Positions 1 to 5,420 of a stretch of 6,017 nucleotides of DNA are shown here, piece by piece. Below the pieces are notes generated by a model. The model saw nothing but the letters and a program-made list of their open reading frames with translations, was not told the DNA's origin and ran no database searches. The position numbers were made by a program, and so were the translations under genes. The DNA is from Candidatus Nanopelagicales bacterium (GTDB lineage Bacteria > Actinomycetota > Actinomycetes > S36-B12 > UBA5976), in contig JAURLB010000151.1 of NCBI GenBank assembly GCA_030831445.1, forward strand, positions 1-6,017, given 5' to 3'. Within the stretch, counting starts at the first letter, position 1, and the number at the start of each line of letters is the position of its first letter.

Positions 1-1461
1 CCATATCTACCTGCAACTCGTCGATTCTTTAATCCGATCTATCTCAGTATTGAAACAATTCCTGAATTTATGAAGATTGATGCCAAATCCCGAAAGAAAA
101 TTGAAGAGCTTGCAAGTCGGGTGAAACCCATGAATGTAACGAGTGAGCTGCTTGATCGCGATGCGGTCTGGAGTGCAAAGAAGGCAGCACTTGAAATTCT
201 CTTGGCCGAACCTTTATCAAAAACTCGACAAGTTGCATTTGACGCATACGTAAAGTCTGAGGGCGAAGGTCTAGAGCTTTTTGCGCTGTGGTGTGCAATT
301 GCAGAGAAACACGGCATCACAATCGAAAAGTGGCCGAAGGGTTTGAGCACTCCAACATCAAGTGACGTCGAAGTCTTCAAGAAAAAGCATTCTGGACAGA
401 TTGAGTTTTACCAGAAACTGCAGTGGTTACTCGATGAACAATTTGCCGAAGCGCAAGAAGTTGCAAAAGTCGCTGGAATGTCTGCCGGAATAGTGCACGA
501 TCTTGCAGTTGGAGTTCATCCTGAAGGTGCAGATGCCTGGGCACTTGCTGATGTGCTTGCAACGACAGTGTCTGTAGGTGCTCCACCTGATCAGTTCAAT
601 CAACTTGGCCAAGATTGGTCGCAGCCACCGTGGCGACCTGACGCACTCGAAGCAGCAGCATACATTCCTTACCGTGATATGCTGCGAACAATTCTTCGCC
701 ATTCCGGTGGAATTCGAGTCGACCATGCTCTTGGACTCTTTCGGCTATGGTGGATACCAATCGGGATGTCGGCAGCCGAAGGAACCTATGTCAAGTATGA
801 CCACGATGCACTCGTTGGAATTTTGGCGCTTGAAGCAATGCGTGTTGGAGCATTTGTTGTTGGTGAAGATTTAGGGACAGTTGAACCTTGGATTCAATCC
901 TATTTGGAATCACGTGGCATTCTCGGCACATCAATTCTTTGGTTTGAAAAAGAGGGAGCTGGCCCTCGAGTTCCCGAGCACTGGCGTAGTTTGTGCTTTG
1001 GTACGGTGACAGTTCACGATATTCCACCAACGGCAGGGTTTATTGACGGTGAACATATCAGGATGCGCGAAAGTTTGGGCCTCCTAGCCCGCAATGTCGA
1101 GGACGAATGGGCGGATCACAAACGGGATCAAGCCCAGTGGGAAGCACTGCTCAAAACTCGCGGTTACTTAGAAGAAGTGTCTTGGCGAAAACCGCCCACG
1201 ACACAACAACTTATTGAGGCCTATCACCGTGTCCTTGCTCACACCCCATGCAAACTTGTTGCCGTTGCGGTGCCGGATCTCATTGGCGATGTTCGCGCAC
1301 AAAACCAACCAGGAACGGATCAAGAATATCCAAACTGGCGTATTCCAACCTGTCATCCAGATGGGCAAGCGTTTCTACTAGAGCAACTTCAAGGTGCTCC
1401 AGCAGTTGTTGAAAGGGCAGATCGATTGATTGCCGCTTTGAATCATCGTAGGCACTGGTAA
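1..1461 (+). CDS. malQ: 4-alpha-glucanotransferase (amylomaltase, GH77), C-terminal part
   Basis: This is a 5'-truncated gene: the reading frame is open from base 1 and the first residues, PYLPATRRFFNPIY, already match the conserved GH77 'SPY-P-S-R-NP' block. The ATG at 70 is therefore internal. 486 residues are visible; actinobacterial MalQ proteins usually have about 650-720, so some 170-230 lie upstream. GH77 enzymes are cytoplasmic and transfer alpha-1,4-glucan segments between maltodextrins in glycogen and maltose metabolism. All three catalytic regions are intact: the nucleophile Asp in GIRVDHALGLFRLWW (codon 721-723), the acid/base Glu in VVGEDLGTV (865-867), and the transition-state Asp in TVHDIPPTAGF (1018-1020). 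The acceptor-loop segment GQDWSQPPWRPDAL (about 604-645) is also present. The HD-PPTAG version of the last motif is, from memory, typical of actinobacterial MalQ. The frame is undisturbed and ends in TAA. The family call is very secure; only the N-terminus is unseen. Confidence 0.96.
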   Translation, partial: PYLPATRRFFNPIYLSIETIPEFMKIDAKSRKKIEELASRVKPMNVTSELLDRDAVWSAKKAALEILLAEPLSKTRQVAFDAYVKSEGEGLELFALWCAIAEKHGITIEKWPKGLSTPTSSDVEVFKKKHSGQIEFYQKLQWLLDEQFAEAQEVAKVAGMSAGIVHDLAVGVHPEGADAWALADVLATTVSVGAPPDQFNQLGQDWSQPPWRPDALEAAAYIPYRDMLRTILRHSGGIRVDHALGLFRLWWIPIGMSAAEGTYVKYDHDALVGILALEAMRVGAFVVGEDLGTVEPWIQSYLESRGILGTSILWFEKEGAGPRVPEHWRSLCFGTVTVHDIPPTAGFIDGEHIRMRESLGLLARNVEDEWADHKRDQAQWEALLKTRGYLEEVSWRKPPTTQQLIEAYHRVLAHTPCKLVAVAVPDLIGDVRAQNQPGTDQEYPNWRIPTCHPDGQAFLLEQLQGAPAVVERADRLIAALNHRRHW

Positions 1462-1465
1462 AAGT

Positions 1466-1471
1466 TAGAAT
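1466..1471 (+). promoter_or_regulatory. Candidate -10 element (TAGAAT) of a leaderless promoter
   Basis: TAGAAT matches the sigma-70/SigA -10 consensus TATAAT at 5 of 6 positions. It ends 8 nt before the ATG at 1479, so transcription would begin at or next to the start codon. No Shine-Dalgarno sequence precedes either nearby ATG, which fits a leaderless mRNA. The alternative ATG at 1470 lies inside this hexamer and would not be transcribed from it. No good -35 is visible at 16-18 bp spacing. Confidence 0.45.
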
Positions 1472-1478
1472 GCGCTCT

Positions 1479-1721
1479 ATGAAAAAGTTATTAGTAATGA
1501 CCCTACTTTTTAGTTCTAGTACTTCGCCAGCATTCGCTGCAATTCCGGATGCAGGAAGTGAAGCGGGCGAGGGATTAAGCGTTGTCGAAACAGTATTTTG
1601 GTTTGCTGCACTACCAAGCATCATGTGGTTTGTGATTTGGCTACTTTGGTCAATGCCAAAGTGGCGCAAAATCAACTTCCCACAAACCGGCGAGAATTGG
1701 GATCCAAAACCTAAAAGTTAG
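1479..1721 (+). CDS. Small secreted or membrane-anchored protein of unknown function (80 aa)
   Basis: I do not recognise a named family. Residues 1-21 look like a Sec signal peptide: MKK, a hydrophobic core LLVMTLLF, a serine-rich stretch, and an AFA/A cleavage-like site. A short outside segment follows (IPDAGSEAGEGLS), then one aromatic-rich membrane helix at about 34-58 (VVETVFWFAALPSIMWFVIWLLW) and a basic, proline-containing tail (PKWRKINFPQTGENWDPKPKS). If the leader is cleaved, the topology is N-out/C-in, agreeing with the positive-inside rule. If not, the protein is a two-helix hairpin. The pattern LS---T---F---P, membrane helix, P-W-R----PG--W---P resembles small actinobacterial membrane proteins I remember, but this is recollection only. 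ATG 1479 was preferred to ATG 1470 because MKK gives a standard leader and a TAGAAT hexamer sits 8 nt upstream. The gene starts 17 bp after malQ, and its stop overlaps that of convergent pepN. Confidence 0.72.
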   Translation: MKKLLVMTLLFSSSTSPAFAAIPDAGSEAGEGLSVVETVFWFAALPSIMWFVIWLLWSMPKWRKINFPQTGENWDPKPKS

Positions 1722-1722
1722 G
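1706..1722 (-). terminator. Weak hairpin at the convergent stop codons, possible pepN terminator
   Basis: CCTAA (1710-1714) and TTAGG (1718-1722) form a perfect 5-bp inverted repeat around a 3-nt loop, covering the stop codons of both converging genes. Read on the - strand, the hairpin is followed by TTTT (complement of 1706-1709), giving a minimal intrinsic-terminator shape for pepN. The stem is short and A/T-rich and the T-tract is short, so it may be fortuitous. There is no T-run on the + strand side. Confidence 0.22.
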
Positions 1723-4264
1723 CATCTGCTTTCTGGCACTCGAGTGCTCGAACGAGTCCATCCCTGCCATCTCCAACAAGCCGCTTACAACCATGTGGAA
1801 TCTCACCTGAGGTAAGAAATGCTTCAGTCTTCGACACAATTGTTTCATCAAATTGATACATTGGATAGAGTCCAACTGTAATTGTCTGGGCACTTTCATT
1901 TGATCTATTCGCCCAGATGTTTGGCAGTTCACTGAAATAGGAATCAACATACTGAGCCAGTAACTCTTTTTGGTCAGGATTATTGAAGCCCATCACAGTT
2001 GCATTCAACACATCATTCGATAGCGAGTCATCTTCCATGATGCTCTTCCAGGCTTTGGCTTTTGCATCTTTGCTAGGAATTGCTGCTTTTGCTTTCGCCG
2101 CATTGTTTCTGCCGGTGGAAGTTTTATCGCGAGCTTCTTCTGCATCAATCTCTGCCACACCCGCACGTCCAACTTGTACGAGTCGGTCGAGTAACAGCCA
2201 GCGAAAATCGGTATCAACTTTAACGCCATTAATACTCATGTCACCCGAATACAGTTTCGCAACCACATCGAGTTGTTCATTGGTTCGGGCAATTGCAACA
2301 AAGTTCTTTGCAGCAGCAAACTGAGCATCACTTTCAGCAGCAAAAGTCTGCGCCCAGTCCAAGAACACATCGGCAAGACCTTTCAGGTGTTGTTCTCGCT
2401 TTGCTGGGTGTGAGTAAAGCTGCGCTGCAGTGCGAAGCTGCATCAGCACTCGCTGAATGATCGGAATGAACGTTTCTTTTGGCAAAGCCCGCTCGACAAG
2501 TTTGATGAAGTCGCCAGTGCTCATCTCTGCATCACGAGTCATATCCCAGGCAGCAGAAAGCAAGAGTGCTCTCGGAAGTGAATCTGGGATGTCGCCAGTG
2601 GAGTCAACTGCAGTTTGTAGCGATCTTGCATCGAGTCGAATCTTGCTAAATGTGAGATCTTCATCATTGAGCAGCAAAAGGTCTGGTTGCTCTACTCCCG
2701 CTAACTGAGTTACCACGGTTGTAGCGCCTGCAACATCAAGTTCTACTTTCTCGGTTCTGGTCAATCCCGAGTCCGACTTTGTGTATAGTCCGAGTGCCAT
2801 TCGATGTGTTCGAAGTTCAGGGGAAAGTCCGGCAGGTTCCGTTGGTGGAAGCTGTTTGATGACAACCTCTTTATAGGTTCCGTCGGCATTGAGTTCAATC
2901 TCTGGATACATCAAGTTCACACCTGATGTTTGCAACCAAGATTTTGTGAAACTTGATAGATCTCTTCCACTTGCCAGTTCAAGTTCGTGCAGCAAATCTT
3001 TTAGTTCGGTATTACCCCATGCGTGCTTCTTAAAATAGGCGGAGATTCCTTTCATGAAATCTGCTTCGCCAACGAATGCTACGAGTTGGCGCAAAGTTGA
3101 TGCACCTTTTGCATAGGTGATGCCGTCGAAGTTCACCTCGACGGTATCAAGATCAATCATGTCAGTAGCAATTGGATGGGTGCCAGACATTTGGTCTTCG
3201 CGATACGCCCAAAGCTTTCGATCCACCATAAAGGAAGTCCAGGCTTGCTTGAATCTGGTACCCGAACCATTTGCGTAATAGGAAGCCCACTCAGCGAATG
3301 ACTCATTGAGCCACAAGTCATCCCACCATTTCATGGTGACAAGATCGCCGAACCACATATGAGCCATTTCGTGCAAAATAGTGTTGCTTCGAAACTCACG
3401 TTCATGATCAGTTGCGCGCGACCGATAAATCACACCTTCATAAAACGTTACACATCCAGCATTCTCCATTGCACCTGCATTGAATTCAGGGACAATGATC
3501 TGGTCGTACTTCTCAAATGGGTAGCCAACATCAAATGCAGTTTCAAAGACGCCAAAACCTTGCTTCGTAATCAAGAACATGTCATCTGCATCAAGAAATT
3601 CAGATAGTGATTGTCGGCAATAGAGCCCTAAAGGGTAGGTGCCGAACTTTCCAGTGTAGGAATCTTCAACTCCGAAGTAGTTTCCGGCGCATATTGCAGT
3701 GATATAGGTAGAAATTCGTGGGGTCGCTTTGAATGCGTGCAATTTGCCATTATCGATGTCTGTGATTTTGGCTGTTGTGTTGCTGAAAACTTTCCAATGT
3801 GTTGGTGCGCTCACATTAAAAGTAAATGTTGCCTTCAAGTCTGGTTGATCAAAACAAGCAAACACTCGTCGAGCGTCAGCAATTTCAAATTGAGAATATA
3901 GATAGATTTCATTGTCTGCAGGATCGGTAAATTTATGGAGTCCCTCACCGGTGATTGAATAGTTACAGATTGCCTCAACCTCTAGCACGTTCTCCGCTTG
4001 GAGATTGGCCATCTGGATTCGATAGCCATCGAAATTTGAGACTGCGACATCTTCACCGTTGAGCGTGATGCGTTGAACTTCTTTAGCAATCAAATCAATC
4101 CAACTGGAACTTCCTTTCGTTGCCGCAAAGGAAACGATAGTTCGAGATAGAAATGTGTCCTTATCCTTGACATCGCGCAAATCAAGGTAGACCTCGTAAC
4201 TTTTGGATGCCAAATTAGAAGATCGTTCGTGACACTCTGCTCGGGTGAGGTTTTCTGAAGACAC
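1718..4264 (-). CDS. pepN: Aminopeptidase N, M1 family zinc metallopeptidase
   Basis: The enzyme removes N-terminal residues from peptides, probably in the cytoplasm, since no signal peptide is visible. It has 848 residues from the GTG at 4264, a normal length for actinobacterial PepN. This start was chosen because (V)SSENLTRAE...SYEVYLDL matches the usual PepN N-terminus and GAAAGGA lies 5 nt upstream. An ATG at 4309 would add 15 unrelated residues and run into the promoter region. Domains in order: the N-terminal beta domain (about 1-185), the catalytic domain (about 186-430), and an ERAP1-like helical C-terminal domain (roughly 510-835). Motifs seen are the exopeptidase motif GAMEN at 264-268 (bases 3475-3461), the zinc site HEMAH at 298-302 (3373-3359), the third zinc ligand Glu321 exactly 18 residues after HEMAH (3304-3302), and the catalytic Tyr384 in ITYAKGA. 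All key residues are intact. It is divergent from the DsbA-like gene, as in M. tuberculosis Rv2467/Rv2466c. Confidence 0.97.
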   Translation of the reverse strand: MSSENLTRAECHERSSNLASKSYEVYLDLRDVKDKDTFLSRTIVSFAATKGSSSWIDLIAKEVQRITLNGEDVAVSNFDGYRIQMANLQAENVLEVEAICNYSITGEGLHKFTDPADNEIYLYSQFEIADARRVFACFDQPDLKATFTFNVSAPTHWKVFSNTTAKITDIDNGKLHAFKATPRISTYITAICAGNYFGVEDSYTGKFGTYPLGLYCRQSLSEFLDADDMFLITKQGFGVFETAFDVGYPFEKYDQIIVPEFNAGAMENAGCVTFYEGVIYRSRATDHEREFRSNTILHEMAHMWFGDLVTMKWWDDLWLNESFAEWASYYANGSGTRFKQAWTSFMVDRKLWAYREDQMSGTHPIATDMIDLDTVEVNFDGITYAKGASTLRQLVAFVGEADFMKGISAYFKKHAWGNTELKDLLHELELASGRDLSSFTKSWLQTSGVNLMYPEIELNADGTYKEVVIKQLPPTEPAGLSPELRTHRMALGLYTKSDSGLTRTEKVELDVAGATTVVTQLAGVEQPDLLLLNDEDLTFSKIRLDARSLQTAVDSTGDIPDSLPRALLLSAAWDMTRDAEMSTGDFIKLVERALPKETFIPIIQRVLMQLRTAAQLYSHPAKREQHLKGLADVFLDWAQTFAAESDAQFAAAKNFVAIARTNEQLDVVAKLYSGDMSINGVKVDTDFRWLLLDRLVQVGRAGVAEIDAEEARDKTSTGRNNAAKAKAAIPSKDAKAKAWKSIMEDDSLSNDVLNATVMGFNNPDQKELLAQYVDSYFSELPNIWANRSNESAQTITVGLYPMYQFDETIVSKTEAFLTSGEIPHGCKRLVGDGRDGLVRALECQKADA

Positions 4265-4269
4265 ACAAT

Positions 4270-4276
4270 TCCTTTC
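4270..4276 (-). promoter_or_regulatory. Ribosome binding site deciding the pepN GTG start
   Basis: On the - strand this reads GAAAGGA, separated by 5 nt (ATTGT) from the GTG at 4264. It is a good Shine-Dalgarno match and supports GTG 4264 over the more distant ATG 4309, which has no comparable site. Confidence 0.7.
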
Positions 4277-4286
4277 GTCAGGGCGA

Positions 4287-4315
4287 ATTCTCACACCTAC
4301 CCCCACCACATGGAA
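4287..4315 (-). promoter_or_regulatory. Candidate pepN promoter in the divergent intergenic region
   Basis: On the - strand, TTCCAT (complement of 4310-4315) and GAGAAT (complement of 4287-4292) are separated by exactly 17 bp. They are weak -35-like (TTGACA) and fair -10-like (TATAAT, 4 of 6) hexamers. Initiation about 7 nt downstream would give a leader of roughly 15-20 nt containing the GAAAGGA ribosome binding site. The 61-bp gap must hold promoters for both directions, and this candidate overlaps the -10-like element on the other strand. Confidence 0.3.
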
Positions 4316-4319
4316 TAGT
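4314..4319 (+). promoter_or_regulatory. Candidate -10 element (AATAGT) of a leaderless promoter for the DsbA-like gene
   Basis: AATAGT ends 7 nt before the ATG at 4326. No Shine-Dalgarno is present: the bases before the ATG are GTGGGCTT. The match to TATAAT is moderate and no clear -35 is seen, so the main support is the position, which repeats at two other genes in the window. Confidence 0.35.
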
Positions 4320-4325
4320 GGGCTT

Positions 4326-4946
4326 ATGGAAAAAGCTGAGTTCTATTTTGACCCTGTCTGCCCCTGGGCATGGATGACCTCCCGTTGGATGTTGGAAGTG
4401 ATGCAAGTTCGCGATGTTCGTGTGGAGTTCCACGTGATGTCACTTTCAGGCCTGAATGAAGGCCGAGACGTCCCTGAAGACTACAAACGGCATATGCAAG
4501 AATCGTGGGGTCCAGTGAGAACGATTATCAAAGCGCGCGAAGTTCATGGGCAAGACATTGTGCTTCCACTCTACAGCGCTATAGGCAAAAGAATTCATCT
4601 TGAAAAACGAGGATTCACAAAAGAGAATCCAGATCAACTTCGAGAGAGTGTGATTGAAGCTTTAGCTGAAGTTGGCGCAAGTGCAGAGTGCATCAGTGTC
4701 TGGGCGACAACTGAGGTCGATGACCTGCTACGAGAGAGTCACAACCGTGGAATGTTGCCCGTCGGAACTGATGTTGGAACTCCAGTGATCCACGTTGCCG
4801 GCACAGCATTCTTTGGCCCTGTGATTAGCCCAGCGCCAAAAGGTGAAGCAGCAGGGAAGTTGTGGGATGGAGTATTACTGGTAAGTCAGACTCCAGGCTT
4901 TTTTGAACTCAAGCGCTCGCGCACTGTCGGACCAATTTTTGATTGA
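4326..4946 (+). CDS. DsbA-like thioredoxin-fold protein, mycothiol-dependent nitroreductase (Rv2466c) family, CPWA active site
   Basis: This 206-residue protein has no signal peptide and is probably cytoplasmic. It follows the M. tuberculosis Rv2466c pattern closely from memory: FYFDPVCPWAWMTSRW at 6-21, EFHVMSLSGLNE near 34-45, WGPVR at 61-65, DVGTPVIHVAGTAFFGPV at 149-166 with the thioredoxin-fold cis-proline at Pro153, GKLWD, and FFELKR-RT---FD at the end. Rv2466c is a mycothiol-dependent reductase with a CPWC motif. Here Cys12 is kept (4359-4361) but the second position is Ala15 (4368-4370), so dithiol chemistry at this motif is not possible. A monothiol mechanism with a low-molecular-weight thiol would still work. 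I believe CPWA versions also occur in other actinobacteria. ATG 4326 was chosen because homology begins there; upstream in-frame codons reach back into pepN. It is followed 6 bp later by rpiB, probably in one transcript. The family is secure; the true substrate is unknown. Confidence 0.9.
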   Translation: MEKAEFYFDPVCPWAWMTSRWMLEVMQVRDVRVEFHVMSLSGLNEGRDVPEDYKRHMQESWGPVRTIIKAREVHGQDIVLPLYSAIGKRIHLEKRGFTKENPDQLRESVIEALAEVGASAECISVWATTEVDDLLRESHNRGMLPVGTDVGTPVIHVAGTAFFGPVISPAPKGEAAGKLWDGVLLVSQTPGFFELKRSRTVGPIFD

Positions 4947-4950
4947 GGGA
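4945..4950 (+). promoter_or_regulatory. Ribosome binding site of rpiB overlapping the upstream stop
   Basis: GAGGGA overlaps the last two bases of the upstream TGA stop (4944-4946) and lies 2-4 nt before the ATG at 4953. The spacing is short, but its place inside the 6-bp gap suggests translational coupling between the DsbA-like gene and rpiB. Confidence 0.5.
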
Positions 4951-4952
4951 AA

Positions 4953-5399
4953 ATGAAAATTCATGTTGGCACAGATCATGCAGGATTCGAATTCAAAAAC
5001 GACTTAGTCGAATACTTGCAGTCACAAGGACACAACGTTGTTGACCATGGTGCATTTGAATATGATGCCGAAGATGACTATCCAGCATTCTGTATTGCGG
5101 CCGCCCAAGCAGTAGCGGCCGATTCTGAGAGTCTTGGGATTGTCATTGGTGGTTCTGGCAATGGTGAGCAGATTGCCGCCAACAAAGTTGCAGGCATTCG
5201 TGCGGCACTTGCCTGGAGTGTTGAGATTGCCAAACTCGCCCGTGAGCACAACAACGCGAACGTACTTGGACTCGGTGCACGCATGCATGATCAGCAGACG
5301 GCGTTTGCGATTGTGGATGCGTTTATTCAAACTCCGTTCAGCAATGTCGAACGACACATCCGTCGAATTGGTCAAATCGCAGAGTTCGAACAAGGTTAA
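4953..5399 (+). CDS. rpiB: Ribose-5-phosphate isomerase B
   Basis: RpiB interconverts ribose 5-phosphate and ribulose 5-phosphate in the non-oxidative pentose phosphate pathway, in the cytoplasm. The 148-residue length and full-length similarity are typical of the RpiB/LacAB family. Visible motifs are the N-terminal VGTDHAGFEFK (5-15), the phosphate/anion loop GGSGNGEQIAANK (66-78), ALAWSVEIAKLAREHNNANVLGLGARMH (85-112) with His99 and Asn100, and the C-terminal Arg pair in ERHIRRI. The protein is of the mycobacterial type: the catalytic Cys of E. coli RpiB is replaced by Ser68, and Glu72 in GNGE corresponds to the Glu75 base described for the M. tuberculosis enzyme. It follows the DsbA-like gene by 6 bp, as Rv2465c follows Rv2466c. 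E. coli-type RpiB can also act on allose 6-phosphate, but nothing nearby suggests that role. Confidence 0.96.
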   Translation: MKIHVGTDHAGFEFKNDLVEYLQSQGHNVVDHGAFEYDAEDDYPAFCIAAAQAVAADSESLGIVIGGSGNGEQIAANKVAGIRAALAWSVEIAKLAREHNNANVLGLGARMHDQQTAFAIVDAFIQTPFSNVERHIRRIGQIAEFEQG

Positions 5400-5408
5400 G
5401 TGAACTAG

Positions 5409-5414
5409 TACCAT
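5409..5414 (+). promoter_or_regulatory. Candidate -10 element (TACCAT) of a leaderless promoter for the HNH gene
   Basis: TACCAT fits the TAnnnT core of actinobacterial -10 elements and ends 7 nt before the ATG at 5421. A weak -35-like TTCGAA lies at 5385-5390, 18 bp upstream, inside the end of rpiB. No Shine-Dalgarno precedes the ATG (ACCATACGGAT), so the gene may be transcribed separately as a leaderless mRNA rather than only by read-through from rpiB. Confidence 0.4.
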
Positions 5415-5420
5415 ACGGAT

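Noticed and set aside
1280..1675. 131-residue open frame on the - strand across the end of malQ and the small gene
   Set aside because: It lies antisense to the catalytic-type MalQ C-terminus and the signal-peptide gene, shows no recognisable domain, and is best explained as a shadow of the coding frames opposite.
1736..1747. 12-bp perfect palindrome GCACTCGAGTGC near the 3' end of pepN
   Set aside because: It lies within pepN codons for conserved-looking sequence, has no T-tract on either side, and a 12-bp self-complementary word with no loop is a poor hairpin. Probably chance, though a binding site cannot be excluded.
4265..4309. pepN start at the ATG at 4309 on the - strand
   Set aside because: It adds 15 residues (VGVGVRIRPDERNC and so on) not expected in PepN and has no ribosome binding site, while GTG 4264 has GAAAGGA 5 nt upstream and starts at the family N-terminus.
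4245..4325. In-frame N-terminal extension of the DsbA-like protein from an ATG at 4245
   Set aside because: The 27 extra residues show no similarity to the family, lie antisense to the pepN start region and would cross both candidate promoters. Homology and the usual family length begin at ATG 4326.
5097..5104. GCGGCCGC followed shortly by a second GCGGCC in rpiB
   Set aside because: Both fall in alanine codons of the coding sequence (IAAAQAVAAD); this is explained by repeated Ala and does not indicate a regulatory repeat.
5022..5414. 130-residue open frame on the - strand opposite rpiB
   Set aside because: rpiB is unmistakable on the + strand, and the antisense frame has no recognisable motif or ribosome binding site.
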